Assembly: GCA_964388275.1 (NCBI GenBank)
Contig: CAYLZD010000006.1
Coordinates: forward strand, 62,001 to 126,000
Reading direction: 5' to 3'
Length of the DNA stretch: 64,000 nt
Origin: JARYLZ01 sp964388275
GTDB taxonomy: Bacteria; Bacteroidota; Ignavibacteria; SZUA-365
Part shown: in pieces, positions 10,801-19,238 of the stretch
How positions within the stretch are numbered: position 1 is the stretch's first letter
Layout of the letters: each line of letters begins with the position of its first letter
The notes under the pieces: model-generated
Seen by the model: only the letters and a program-made list of their open reading frames with translations
The model's database searches: none
Told to the model about the DNA's origin: nothing
Program-made: the position numbers and the translations under genes

Positions 10801-12111
10801 TCCACGGCTCTGGTGGCATTAAAACACAAGGCGCCGTCGACGGGCAGGCAGGACGATACGCTGGCTTTGTGGGTGAATCCTCCGCTGAGCCTGATAGAGC
10901 CGCCGTGCGACAATGTCAGGAGCGGCATGCCCCGGGTCGCGGCTTCCGTCGCGCGCCTCCGCCTCCGGCAGAGCGGAACAACCGCGTTCGAATGCCTGGT
11001 GGACGGCATCAGGATAGGCAACACATGGGACGAGGCCGTGGGCCGGGGCAGCGGCGTCTTTTCGAGGTCCGTGCTTATAGTCGACGCCACCGATGAAAAG
11101 CAGGAGCCGTTCAGGACGCTCGGCGTCGCGGACAGCACTGTGGACGCGTTCTACAAAACCGCCTTCCAGTCCTCGGCGGACTGGGACGCGCTCGAACTCG
11201 GACCTCCGCGCATCGACTACATGCTCAGGCATCAGTTCGTCGTCTGGCATTCGGACCACAGGGGAGGAGAATCGCAGCCTATGATCGCATCACAGGATGT
11301 CATAGATCTGCTACAACAGTACATGGACGCGGGCGGCAAGCTGCTCATCGGCGGCTGGAGGCATCTCGCGTGGATCGACAACGGCAGACCTTTCCCGAGG
11401 GAATTCGCGCCCGGATCCTTCGCGCATGATTTCCTTCACATACGAGTCATGAATGAGACCGCGGCCGACACCGCGGATTTCCTCAGCGGAGAAGGCCGTT
11501 CAGGTTTCAGCAGGGTGACTCTGGATCCGGCCAAATTGCCGCAGCCTCCTTACGAGGGCAAACTCGATTGGATCACGCTCTTTCCGGAGACGGCGGATTC
11601 CGCCGAGGTGATGTTCGCATATGGGAACGAGATGCAGAGCGGACGACCCGACTACCGGGGCACGCCCGTCGCGATCCACTCCGTGACGCCGACATCAGAC
11701 GCGTTCTGCTTCGGTTTCCCGCTGTATTTTCTGCCTCTCGACCAGGCGTCGCGCCTGGCCCGCGAGGTGCTGAGCAGAGTCGGGGTGACTGCAGTGCCTT
11801 TGGGCGTGGATCGAGCGCCGGACGCCGCCCGCCCGGACGGATTCACGCTCGGGCAGAACTTCCCGAATCCTTTCAATCCGTCGACAACGATTCCGTTCGC
11901 GCTTCCGGAGCGCTGCAATGTGCTGATCGAGATCAGCGACCCGCTGGGCCGCCGCGTGGCGCTGCTTCACGAGGGCGAACTCGACGCCGGAACCTACACC
12001 GCGCGATGGAGCCCGGCGTGCGCCTCGGGCATCTATTTCTGCAGCATGACCGCCCGGCGCGGCGCATTGCCGCCTTTCCGCGTAATGCGGAAAATGGTTT
12101 TGGCGAGATAG
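7837..12111 (+). CDS. Secreted M6-family metalloprotease with type IX sorting tail
   Basis: Very large (1424 residues) exported zinc protease of the immune-inhibitor-A (M6) family. A signal peptide follows the ATG at 7837 (MFHRYPLPAILSILAIVIIS); a longer in-frame start at 7792 would bury it. The M6 domain carries HEMFHSLGAPD (His316, Glu317, His320, Asp326) and a Met-turn WDIMAN. After it come Ig-like text (ITSPLAGAQWEVGSRKRINW), a beta-propeller-like region around residues 600-870, and a late alpha/beta segment. The C-terminus is a sorting tail with NFPNPFNPSTTIPF. The mature enzyme is probably cell-surface or released. Substrate unknown. Confidence 0.9.
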   Translation: MFHRYPLPAILSILAIVIISAAARSAPVSFVPVTLRQPDGKELKCFASGDEFYNWLHDKDGYTIMQDPSTGFYVYAAKSDGRLKPTAHLAGAADPAAAGLEPWLRMDLDQLSAMPFMKAGAGRGDPVIAAPTKGIFDNIVIFIRFKDENEFKDSLSYYGKMYNAPSGNSLLSYYKEVSYNTLTIRTSFFPKTPDDLVLSYQDSLPRSYYKPYNEATNPDGYMSDSRAREENLLLRALDYVCGQVPDTLILDGDKDGFIDNVSFLISGEPTAWATLLWPHMTSLSRSFSINGARVRTYNFLIESFYRNGKGVEVVCHEMFHSLGAPDLYRYSNTGITPVGPWDIMANTLNPAQHMGAYMKWRYGKWISSIPEIRTPGAYTLSPVTSPTNNCYKIASPYSTNEYFVVEYRKKGTAFFDNTVPADGLLVYRINTLYRGNAGGPPDEVYLYRPDGTRTTSGNINAANFSSAAGRTQINDRTNPSSFLTDGKKGGLNIHSVGAPGATISFQVGLDTLMIQLTSPLAGAQWEVGSRKRINWITNGVARRILVEYSTNDGADWDVIASPATGPFYWTVPDSPSRHCRFRISDVSNPILRDSVAFSICPKFYRVLFNYDVTDSTEMTDNFGVSFVDGRFWTSRAGSDHCAEWSREGKLLNEFLLQGAMGIKAFTTDGRYLYAATGSDRIAQIDIDEKKRIALIVGPMRAQFLTWDPTADGGSGGFWIGSPGSDIVQISMQGAELARIDSASLNDPNITGIAFDGHSPGGPYLWTFSRSALGKSQFLNRLSLPDGVPTGLFHDVLMDIGYTTADGLAGGLSISTDVIPGKAVLCGTLLGIPNRMFGYELPDLSPSLLFEENFPYPAEARLSDHGWAVDNGVSVQPVTTVGKGLFYTGYISSNIGFSALLRGGAGNRQDVIRPFTETRDLPLYAALLVHAIQLPSVPAPFLEILPATGADPGVLLFIKQAAGGGVQFGVGRSADPDAADYSDVVCPLDSTALVALKHKAPSTGRQDDTLALWVNPPLSLIEPPCDNVRSGMPRVAASVARLRLRQSGTTAFECLVDGIRIGNTWDEAVGRGSGVFSRSVLIVDATDEKQEPFRTLGVADSTVDAFYKTAFQSSADWDALELGPPRIDYMLRHQFVVWHSDHRGGESQPMIASQDVIDLLQQYMDAGGKLLIGGWRHLAWIDNGRPFPREFAPGSFAHDFLHIRVMNETAADTADFLSGEGRSGFSRVTLDPAKLPQPPYEGKLDWITLFPETADSAEVMFAYGNEMQSGRPDYRGTPVAIHSVTPTSDAFCFGFPLYFLPLDQASRLAREVLSRVGVTAVPLGVDRAPDAARPDGFTLGQNFPNPFNPSTTIPFALPERCNVLIEISDPLGRRVALLHEGELDAGTYTARWSPACASGIYFCSMTARRGALPPFRVMRKMVLAR

Positions 12112-12385
12112 CGTGCCGTACGGTGCTACGCAAACCTTGTCACCGAATCATTCCGGTTCAGGAAGTGCTTATACGTGAGGAGCCTTCTTCCGGTGTCTGC
12201 CCCGATGCGGGGAATTCGAATCGGCTGCTGATGTGCACCGCATTCCATTGATTTTGGCGGACGGGTGAGCGGTTTTTCTCCCCATTCCGGCGATTCTTCC
12301 GTCAAAAAACGCATACTTCCATTCCGGAATCATGTAACTCCGGTGATGCTCGGGCGTTATGTAAATGGAAGGAAGAGAAAAACGA

Positions 12386-12964
12386 ATGATACAGGAAGAA
12401 ACGCAGTTGACGCACGCAGGCCCGTTGCTTTGTGTTGAAAGCGATGAAGAATTGTTCGGGCGCATCGCTTCGGAGGGCGGCGGCGACGCGTTCCGGCTGC
12501 TTTATGAAAGACACGCTGCGAAGGTATTCGCTTACTGCAACCGCATGCTCGGAAGCAGGGACGAGGCGAAGGACATATTCCAGGAGTCCTTCATCAGACT
12601 GCATCACAAGGCGGTTTCCGGACCCGAGGGAATAAGGGTCGCGCCGTATTTGTACACAATCGCGCATAATCTCTGCATTTCGGCTATCCGAGCGCGGAAG
12701 CGTAATGTGCCGGTGGAAGAGAATGCTTTGTTGAACGAGGAGCATGCGCTCGAAAGAACGGAACGAGCCGCGATGGTCCGCCTCGCCATTGAACTTCTGC
12801 CGGTCGAGTACCGGGAGCCTCTGCTGCTCCATCAATACGACGACGTCGCATACGCGGACATCGCGGAAATTCTGTCCATCCCGCTGTCCACTGTAAAAAT
12901 CCGCATATACCGCGCCAAGGAAAAGCTGCGCGCGATACTTGCGCCGTATTTCCAGGAAAGGTGA
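12386..12964 (+). CDS. ECF-type RNA polymerase sigma factor
   Basis: Sigma-70 family, extracytoplasmic-function group, 192 residues. Region 2 is visible as FRLLYERHAAKVFAYCNRMLGSRDEAKDIFQESFIRL and region 4 as LPVEYREPLLLHQYDDVAYADIAEILSIPLSTVKIR, joined by the short linker typical of ECF factors. ATG 12386 is preferred over 12365 because AGGAAGAG sits at the right distance before it. Nine bases separate its stop from the anti-sigma gene, so the two are co-transcribed. It probably controls its own operon, but I cannot identify a matching promoter with confidence. Confidence 0.92.
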   Translation: MIQEETQLTHAGPLLCVESDEELFGRIASEGGGDAFRLLYERHAAKVFAYCNRMLGSRDEAKDIFQESFIRLHHKAVSGPEGIRVAPYLYTIAHNLCISAIRARKRNVPVEENALLNEEHALERTERAAMVRLAIELLPVEYREPLLLHQYDDVAYADIAEILSIPLSTVKIRIYRAKEKLRAILAPYFQER

Positions 12965-12973
12965 GCAAGACAT

Positions 12974-14218
12974 ATGGAAGCCGACATGAACAACGATGAA
13001 CTGGGATTGGATGACGCACAACTGCAAGCTCTGGTCGACGGTGAACTTGACCGGTCTGAGAGGGCGAGGATGTTCGAGCGGCTCGGATCGGAACCGGAAT
13101 TGCAGAGGCGATACGGTGAAATGATGCAATTGCAGACCGCGATGCAGGAGGACGCCAGGTCGCTGGTGGTTCCGCCTGAAAGCACGCTTGCGATTTTTTC
13201 GGCGGTAGGAATCGTCGCTCCGCAAGCAACCGGGGACGCAGCGGTTGCGCGACACGCCGGCATGGAGGAGGGCGCGCGCGCAGCGTCGCGGCGGATTCTG
13301 GGAAAAGCGGGCGCGTTTATCGGAATTGCAGGCGCCGGGGCGGCGTTGTTCCTGCTATTGCGCTTTGCCGACGAATCCGCCACAAATCCGGAATCGCGCC
13401 GCCTTGCCGCCCGTTCCGAAGAGGTCATGATTCCGCACCGCGGCACCTTCGCCCGGGAAGCGGCGGAAGACGAAATAGCGAGAGCGCCCGGCATGCGCGG
13501 CGCCTTCAGCGGAAGAATCGACTCAAGCGGCAAACGCCCGGACGACGAAATCGGTCTGATCCCGGAAAAGCAGAAAGCGGTTTCTGACGATGAAATCCCA
13601 TCCTCGCAACATGATCCCGAACGAGGCCTCTCTGAGAGACGTTCGGAATCCACCGACAAGCCGCCCGCGCCGCCGGAGCAAAGCGTATGGAACGCAACGC
13701 TGTCGGCGGGCAGTGAAGCGGGCGGATTGCCGGAAGGATTCGCCCTGACGCTGCGGCTCAACGCGGCGGCTTCGGCGCCTTCGACTTCAGTGCCGTCGAA
13801 GAGCGGCACAATATGGAGGAATTTCGCCGTCGGCGTTGCGTACGCGGTGTCGGAAAACGACAGATTGGGCCTTGAGGCGGGTCGCGAAACTTTCTCGCAG
13901 ACTTTCGCGGCGCGGGAACATGACATCGAATTTCGCTACCGCCAAAATCCCCTCGAATACTGGTACTCCGTGTATTATGAACGTTCTTTCGGGTCAGTGA
14001 TCACTGATCTTCTTCATTTGTATTCAAGGATAAACGCTGGAGGGATTGTGGAGATAGGTCCGATGCTGCGCGCCTCTATCGGATTGAAAACCGCGATCAC
14101 GAGAAATCTGGAACTGCACACGGCTGCCGAGGCAGCTATCGCGGCATACAAATTGAACGATCTCTGGCTGACGACGAAGAAATACGGCGGCACGGCCGGA
14201 TTCTCGATTACTTTTTAG
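12974..14218 (+). CDS. Membrane anti-sigma factor with C-terminal outer-membrane-barrel-like domain
   Basis: Presumed regulator of the preceding ECF sigma factor. Residues 12-60 (DDAQLQALVDGELDRSERARMFERLGSEPEL) match the helical anti-sigma domain, but the HxxxCxxC zinc motif is absent. One membrane helix spans about 112-129 (AGAFIGIAGAGAALFLLL). A charged, disordered linker of about 120 residues follows, and residues 250-414 are beta-rich with alternating aromatic strands (IWRNFAVGVAYAVS, YWYSVYYERSF) ending in a C-terminal Phe (GFSITF), as in outer-membrane barrels. ATG 12974 follows AGGTGAG. The topology would place a sigma-binding domain in the cytoplasm and a barrel-like domain on the outer side. 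The barrel assignment is inference. Confidence 0.75.
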   Translation: MEADMNNDELGLDDAQLQALVDGELDRSERARMFERLGSEPELQRRYGEMMQLQTAMQEDARSLVVPPESTLAIFSAVGIVAPQATGDAAVARHAGMEEGARAASRRILGKAGAFIGIAGAGAALFLLLRFADESATNPESRRLAARSEEVMIPHRGTFAREAAEDEIARAPGMRGAFSGRIDSSGKRPDDEIGLIPEKQKAVSDDEIPSSQHDPERGLSERRSESTDKPPAPPEQSVWNATLSAGSEAGGLPEGFALTLRLNAAASAPSTSVPSKSGTIWRNFAVGVAYAVSENDRLGLEAGRETFSQTFAAREHDIEFRYRQNPLEYWYSVYYERSFGSVITDLLHLYSRINAGGIVEIGPMLRASIGLKTAITRNLELHTAAEAAIAAYKLNDLWLTTKKYGGTAGFSITF

Positions 14219-14227
14219 GAGCACGCT

Positions 14228-14887
14228 ATGAAGCAATTATCGGTATTCCTCATACTTCTATGCATCCTGTCATCTTGCGATTCACCGCTCGATATCGATA
14301 CTCCGCGCGAAAAAGATCCGATAGTACAAAAAGACTCGGTTGATACCGGAGGTCCGCTTTCATTGGCGTTGGTTTTCGACGCCAGCGGAAGCATGATGGG
14401 CGCCGGGAATGCCGCGGCCATCTCGGGCGCGACGTTGCTGATCGATTCGCTCGACGGGCGCCAGGACCAGGCGGCGGTTCTCTGGTTCACCGGAACGGTC
14501 AAGCTCTTCCAGCCGATGACATGGGACCGTGATTCGCTCAGAACCGCCGTTTCAGTGTTGCCCGCTACAGGCGCAACCGCCTTATGGGACGGTATCCATG
14601 CGGGAATACGGGAGGTGGTGACGAACAGCTCCCACCCGTCGCGCGCGGTTATCGTTTTCTCGGACGGAATGGACAATGCCAGCACGCGAACGCCGCAGGA
14701 TGTGCTGGACGAGGCGCGGAGCGGAAGCGTTCGGCTCTTCTTCATCTATTTCGGCGCCGCTCAAGCTCAACCGGAACTCGCGATCCTGGCGGACTCGACC
14801 AGAGGCAGCTACTCGCCGATAAACAGCACTGCGGAATCGGACTCGGCGTATATGAGAGTATTGAGATCCGTGCGCGGAAAATCCTGA
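14228..14887 (+). CDS. von Willebrand factor A domain lipoprotein
   Basis: A 219-residue lipoprotein: hydrophobic signal, lipobox LSSC with Cys17, then a single vWA domain. The metal-ion-dependent adhesion site is complete: Asp51-x-Ser53-x-Ser55 (DASGSM), Thr117 in TGATALWDG and Asp146 in FSDGMDN. Such domains bind protein partners through a bound metal. The ATG follows AGGAG, which overlaps the stop of the anti-sigma gene, so it belongs to the sigma operon. Its domain closely resembles that of the next gene. Partner unknown. Confidence 0.85.
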   Translation: MKQLSVFLILLCILSSCDSPLDIDTPREKDPIVQKDSVDTGGPLSLALVFDASGSMMGAGNAAAISGATLLIDSLDGRQDQAAVLWFTGTVKLFQPMTWDRDSLRTAVSVLPATGATALWDGIHAGIREVVTNSSHPSRAVIVFSDGMDNASTRTPQDVLDEARSGSVRLFFIYFGAAQAQPELAILADSTRGSYSPINSTAESDSAYMRVLRSVRGKS

Positions 14888-14998
14888 TTCGGGACTTCGA
14901 TAGCGATCGGTCAGGTGTCGTTATTCCCCGGTACTGCACATCAATCAGCGTCGTTTCGTTTCAACGTCAATCATAATCAAATTCATCAAGGAGATGTC

Positions 14999-16222
14999 AT
15001 GATAACACGATATTCGATTGTCGCAGCTTTTCTCCTCGTTTCATTGTCCTTATCCGTCGCGAGCGCGCAGACTGCGGCCAGAGTCACGACGATCACGGCC
15101 TTCCAAGGCAAAGCGGAGGCGGCGGCGACTCTGCATGTTTTGTGCAACGGAGCCCCATATTACGGTCTCAGCGAGTCGCGCATGCTCGTGACGGACAATG
15201 GAATTCCGGTTCGGGATTTCACGCTTTGCGCGCCGGCCTCGCCGCAGACAAGGAAGCCGTTCAAGGCGATGATGGTGCTGGACGTCAGCGGCAGCATGCT
15301 CGGCCAGGGGATGGACGGTTTGAAAGCGGCCGCAAAGTCGCTTGTGGGATTTATGGATATTTCCACTGATTCCTGCGGAATCATAGCGTTCAACGGTAAC
15401 GCTCGGCTGCTCTCGTCATATACAGCCGACACGGCGGTTCTCCGTGCCGCGATAGATGGACTTGGCGCCACCGGCGCTACCGCGATCTGGGACGCCGCCT
15501 ACGCGGGTTTGCAGGCCAGCGTGATGTCGGCGCTCGACACGTCATCATCTCAGGCCATCATAGTGATGTCCGACGGAAGCGACAATTGCAGCAACAGGAC
15601 GCCGGCCCAGGTCATACAGTTCGCGCAGAGCATGAACCGGCGGATTTACACGATCGGCCTGGGAATGTCGTCGCTGTCCGCCAACCTGGAACCGCTTTCC
15701 TTGAGCACCGGCGGCACATATTTCTACGCGCCCACCGCCCAGGATCTTTCGGCCATATTTCTCCAGATCGCCGGTTTCGCACGCAGGGGCTTCGACGAGT
15801 ACACCGTATGCTTCACCAGTCCGGATGCCGGCGCTTCGGTGCACGAAGTGACGGTGGACCTCAACGTGTGCGATACGGTGATAACGGGCAGCGCCGTGAG
15901 GCCGTGCATTCCGACGCCAAGCGCGGTGGCATTTTCGCAAAATCCACCGGAAGCCGGCTTCGAACTTCACGTTTCTCCGAATCCGTCGCGAGGCGACTTC
16001 GTGAACTGCATGATTCTGACAAAGGACGGCGCCTATGGGAAAGCGTCGCTGAAACTGTTCGACGCGGCAGGCCGTTGCCGGATCGCGATCGAGGGAACGG
16101 GCGCCGTTGCGGGCATGAACGGAATCCCTGTCGATGTGAGTGGTCTCCCGTCAGGAGTTTATCGGCTTGAAGTCTCGTTGAACGGTCGTGTGCGCGGTGT
16201 CAATGCACTGATTACCAGATAG
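14999..16222 (+). CDS. Secreted von Willebrand factor A protein with sorting tail
   Basis: A 407-residue exported protein with a signal peptide (MITRYSIVAAFLLVSLSLSVASAQ), a beta-rich N-terminal part, a vWA domain with intact MIDAS (Asp95, Ser97, Ser99 in LDVSGSM; GATGATAIWD; MSDGSDN), and a C-terminal type IX-like tail (FELHVSPNPSRGDF ... GLPSGVYRLEVSLNG). ATG 14999 is chosen because AAGGAGA lies just upstream; longer in-frame starts would bury the signal peptide. It lies 111 bp after the vWA lipoprotein gene and is likely part of the same sigma-linked cluster. A surface binding role is inferred. Confidence 0.85.
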   Translation: MITRYSIVAAFLLVSLSLSVASAQTAARVTTITAFQGKAEAAATLHVLCNGAPYYGLSESRMLVTDNGIPVRDFTLCAPASPQTRKPFKAMMVLDVSGSMLGQGMDGLKAAAKSLVGFMDISTDSCGIIAFNGNARLLSSYTADTAVLRAAIDGLGATGATAIWDAAYAGLQASVMSALDTSSSQAIIVMSDGSDNCSNRTPAQVIQFAQSMNRRIYTIGLGMSSLSANLEPLSLSTGGTYFYAPTAQDLSAIFLQIAGFARRGFDEYTVCFTSPDAGASVHEVTVDLNVCDTVITGSAVRPCIPTPSAVAFSQNPPEAGFELHVSPNPSRGDFVNCMILTKDGAYGKASLKLFDAAGRCRIAIEGTGAVAGMNGIPVDVSGLPSGVYRLEVSLNGRVRGVNALITR

Positions 16223-16253
16223 ATCACTTCTCAATTCCTGCCCTGGATCCGCC

Positions 16254-16284
16254 CCGGCGGACGAGTCTCAAAATCGTCCGCCGG
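16254..16284 (+). terminator. Perfect 11-bp hairpin after the vWA gene
   Basis: CCGGCGGACGA (16254-16264) and TCGTCCGCCGG (16274-16284) pair perfectly around a 9-nt loop, 32 bp after the vWA stop codon and between two convergent genes. There is no T-run on either side, so it is either a non-canonical terminator or an mRNA 3'-end stabiliser. A second compact palindrome, CGGCGGATGTCCGCCG, lies at 16379-16394. Confidence 0.45.
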
Positions 16285-16423
16285 CGTCCGCTTATGCTCT
16301 CGCGCGCCGGATATCGGTTCGGCGGGCAGCGTCATGTTTCCCGCTCGAGGGACGCGGGACGGCATAGGAGCATACGACCGGCGGATGTCCGCCGTTCAGC
16401 CGGGCTGAGCGCCTGCGCCAGGC

Positions 16424-18574
16424 TTATTTCAGCAGCAGCAGCGGCAGCGTCCGCCTGTGGGATGCCGTCTGCAGGATGACGAAAAAGGTTCCCGATGCGA
16501 AAGCGTCCGCCCGGAAAACCGCGCGATGTGTTCCCCGCAGGTGCGGGCCTTCCGCGAGAAGAGCCACGGTTATGCCCAACGCGTCGAATATACGGACGCT
16601 CGCCCATTCATCCTGCATGAGTTCCCAGGTCACCGTAACGGCCGGATTGAAGGGATTCGGCGCCGCGCTCAGCCGTGGAGGCCGCAGGCGCAGCAGGCCG
16701 TCCGGAACCCTGCAGGACGGATTGATGCATATTCTTCCATCCACGCTCGCGGCTGCGGGAATTCCGGGGGAAGTCTCAGGATTCCAGATAAGTTCATCCC
16801 AATATACCGAGGAGCAGCCGGTGTCTCCCCGCGCCGACTCGAAGCGGAGGGTGAACAGCAGGTCGGTCGCACTGGAAATGCGGTCCGCGCGCCTGATCGA
16901 GACCGCGATCCGCCCCGGAGAGACCTCCGATGCCGATGCGATGTCCGCATCGGACCAAATGCCGCCGTCCACGCTCATGCCGAGGAAACTCGCGACGGAA
17001 GGGTCGTAAACGAGCACCGCTTCCATGCCTCGCAGCAGCTCGGGCAGTTCTTCCGGCGGATCGAGCAGGACCGCCCGCAGCGTGCCGCTGCCGCCGGGAT
17101 TGAGCATAAGCGGGGGTGTGAAGAATGCGGCTTCGAGTACTGAAACGAAAGCCGCGCCCTCCAGCGCCGTCTCGATACCGCCCGCACAGGTCGCGACGGA
17201 CAGGATGGCCGAAAAAACTCCGGCGGAATCTGGGGTGAAACGAACGACAAATTCCACGCTGTCGCCGGGCGCGACCGATACCGGAAACACGGCCGGGGTG
17301 AGTAATGAAAACGCGTCATCAGAGATGTCGCAACGCTCTATTTCCGCCGTCACGCGCCCGGTGTTGCGGAGAAACAGCGATCGCTCGGACCACTGTCCGA
17401 CATGTGTCGGCCCGAAAGTCGCAACGCCGTCCGGCCAGCGCAAGCGCGGGAAAGCGAGATCCACGGTGAGCGTGTCGAGTATGCTTTCCCCGTTGGAGGC
17501 TTCCACGGTCAGAACGGCGCGGCGCAGGCCTTCGCCGGTGCCGGAGAATCTCACCGGTATGTTGAGGCTCCCGCCGTAAGGAACCGGCGCCGGAACGGGA
17601 TTGAGAGGCATCGTGAATTCGCCGCTGCCGCCCAATTCGCGCAGCGAGGCACTGATCAGCGATAAGGAGGCGCCGGAAGGATGGTTGTTGCCGATGCTGA
17701 TCAATCGATCGAGACGCAGCGTGTCGCATGCGGAATGCAGCCCGAGGTCGTTGCCGCCCCGGTGCGGCGCATTGAGGCGGATGTTGTCGATGCGATGCTC
17801 GTTGTACGAGACGCCTGTCGCGGAAGTGAAGCCGGCGTAACCCAGAAAGGAGGCGAAACCCGGCAAGGAGTGAGAAAGGCGTTCCACGTTGTCGAGAAAC
17901 ACGTGGAAGACGCCGTTTTCACCGGTGATCCGCACATCGTGCCAGGCGCCGTCTTTCAGGGCGCCCTCGGCAAGTATAGTGTAATCGAGGTGGTCGGAAG
18001 CGCGCGTGTCGATGAGCGCCAGGTGCTCGCCGGACGGATCGTTGTTCTCGCTGTTGCTGTAAGTGTCCAGTTCGACTCCGTAACCGAGGCAGCCCTCGAA
18101 ATCCAGCTTACCTCCCTCGGCATCGTCGTAGTCGAAACGCCTGCCTAGCGCGAAGACGATGCCGTCCGCGCCGCCGCGGTTTTCCGTGCTCCGGACTCCG
18201 AGGAAAGCGTTGAAACGGATTTCGAAATAGTCGATAAGCAGGGGGCGCAGGAGGAATATGCGGCCGGCCTGGCTCGGCGAGGGCCGTGTGAGCACGAGGT
18301 CGCCGGCGGCGGGGTCGTGCGCGGTGTTGCGGCCGATATGGTAGAGCGAACGTTTCTCGGTCCAACCGCTTTCCGCGAAATCCTCTTCCCAGACCGTCTG
18401 CCGCCACGGGATCGATATCTGTGACACCGCCGCCGAACCGGCGCAGAGCAGAATCGCGGCGATCGCGGCCGCCCTTGAGCGGCGCGCGCCTGTCTTCAAA
18501 TTGGCGAGGGCGCCTTGCGAGGCCCCGTCAGCAGACGATTGCTTCCAGAACCGATTCGGTGTCGGTGAAATCAT
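16424..18574 (-). CDS. Secreted L-type lectin-domain protein with cohesin-like and sorting domains
   Basis: Exported multidomain protein of up to 716 residues. Residues about 60-265 look like a legume/L-type lectin fold: GADGIVFAL, a GCLGYGVELDTYSN tract with an NDPSGEH metal-site-like segment, and DGAWHDVRITGENGVFHVFLDN. Next come Ig-like 'choice-of-anchor' repeats (VAPGDSVEFVVRFTPDSAGVFSA), a cohesin-like domain near 510-625 (MEAVLVYDPSVASFLGMSVDG) and a type IX-like tail (SAAPNPFNPAVTVTWEL). ATG 18574 overlaps the HAD gene by 47 bp. A TTG at 18499 would start LKTGARRSRAAAIAAILL, a cleaner signal peptide, and may be the true start. Likely a surface carbohydrate-binding protein. Confidence 0.75.
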   Translation of the reverse strand: MISPTPNRFWKQSSADGASQGALANLKTGARRSRAAAIAAILLCAGSAAVSQISIPWRQTVWEEDFAESGWTEKRSLYHIGRNTAHDPAAGDLVLTRPSPSQAGRIFLLRPLLIDYFEIRFNAFLGVRSTENRGGADGIVFALGRRFDYDDAEGGKLDFEGCLGYGVELDTYSNSENNDPSGEHLALIDTRASDHLDYTILAEGALKDGAWHDVRITGENGVFHVFLDNVERLSHSLPGFASFLGYAGFTSATGVSYNEHRIDNIRLNAPHRGGNDLGLHSACDTLRLDRLISIGNNHPSGASLSLISASLRELGGSGEFTMPLNPVPAPVPYGGSLNIPVRFSGTGEGLRRAVLTVEASNGESILDTLTVDLAFPRLRWPDGVATFGPTHVGQWSERSLFLRNTGRVTAEIERCDISDDAFSLLTPAVFPVSVAPGDSVEFVVRFTPDSAGVFSAILSVATCAGGIETALEGAAFVSVLEAAFFTPPLMLNPGGSGTLRAVLLDPPEELPELLRGMEAVLVYDPSVASFLGMSVDGGIWSDADIASASEVSPGRIAVSIRRADRISSATDLLFTLRFESARGDTGCSSVYWDELIWNPETSPGIPAAASVDGRICINPSCRVPDGLLRLRPPRLSAAPNPFNPAVTVTWELMQDEWASVRIFDALGITVALLAEGPHLRGTHRAVFRADAFASGTFFVILQTASHRRTLPLLLLK

Positions 18575-19238
18575 TGAAGATGAAATCCGGGTTGTGTCCC
18601 GCCAGAGTCTCGCGCGATTTGCCTCCGGTGGCGACGGCGACGGTTCTTACGTTCAGGTGGCGCCCGCACTCGATATCGTGAGGCGTGTCGCCGATCACGA
18701 CGATTTCCTTCTCACGGAATAAGTAGCCGGTCCTGTGATAAGCCCGCTCGACGGCTATCGAAGGCAGGGCGTGGCGCTGCGGCGCGTCGCTGCCGAAAGC
18801 GCCGAAAGAAAAATACTGCATGAGACCCGGAGGCGTCAGCTTTATGCGAGCGCCGCGCAGCATGTTGCCGGTCAGCAATCCGAGCGTCACCGTGGATTCG
18901 AGAGACAGCGCGTCCAGCAACTCCCGCACTCCCGGGAGCACCGTCACCGCGTCGTTCGTGATCCGTTGCTCGAGCATGTCCAGGAAAGTGTTCAGCGCGC
19001 TTTCCTGGGCGCGTTCGATCGAAGCTTCGTCGAGACCTGCCGCCGACATGATATCTTGGAATATCTGCTGATCGGTTTTTCCCGCGAAATCGTATTCGCG
19101 GGCGGCATTGGGCACGCTGAACAGTTTCTCCAGCGCCTCGGCGAAGGTCTTCTTAGCGACACCGTTGGTCGTGATAAGCGTCCCGTCGATGTCGAACAGG
19201 ACCAGCCGGAGATAGCTGCGGGTGTTAAACTTCGACAT
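18528..19238 (-). CDS. HAD-superfamily hydrolase, phosphoglycolate-phosphatase-like
   Basis: Cytoplasmic phosphatase of the HAD superfamily, 236 residues from ATG 19238 (an ATG at 19256 is also in frame). Motif I is VLFDIDGTL, with the nucleophilic Asp first; motif II is LLTGN; motif III/IV is IVVIGDTPHDIECGR. A helical cap follows motif I. This arrangement is that of phosphoglycolate or beta-phosphoglucomutase-like enzymes, and the exact substrate cannot be read from sequence. It overlaps the 3' end of the upstream SDR gene by 14 bp, so the two are translationally coupled. Confidence 0.85.
   Translation of the reverse strand: MSKFNTRSYLRLVLFDIDGTLITTNGVAKKTFAEALEKLFSVPNAAREYDFAGKTDQQIFQDIMSAAGLDEASIERAQESALNTFLDMLEQRITNDAVTVLPGVRELLDALSLESTVTLGLLTGNMLRGARIKLTPPGLMQYFSFGAFGSDAPQRHALPSIAVERAYHRTGYLFREKEIVVIGDTPHDIECGRHLNVRTVAVATGGKSRETLAGHNPDFIFNDFTDTESVLEAIVC

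Noticed and set aside
12302..13255. Minus-strand frame across the sigma/anti-sigma junction
   Set aside because: It spans two well-supported plus-strand genes and shows no domain or signal peptide.
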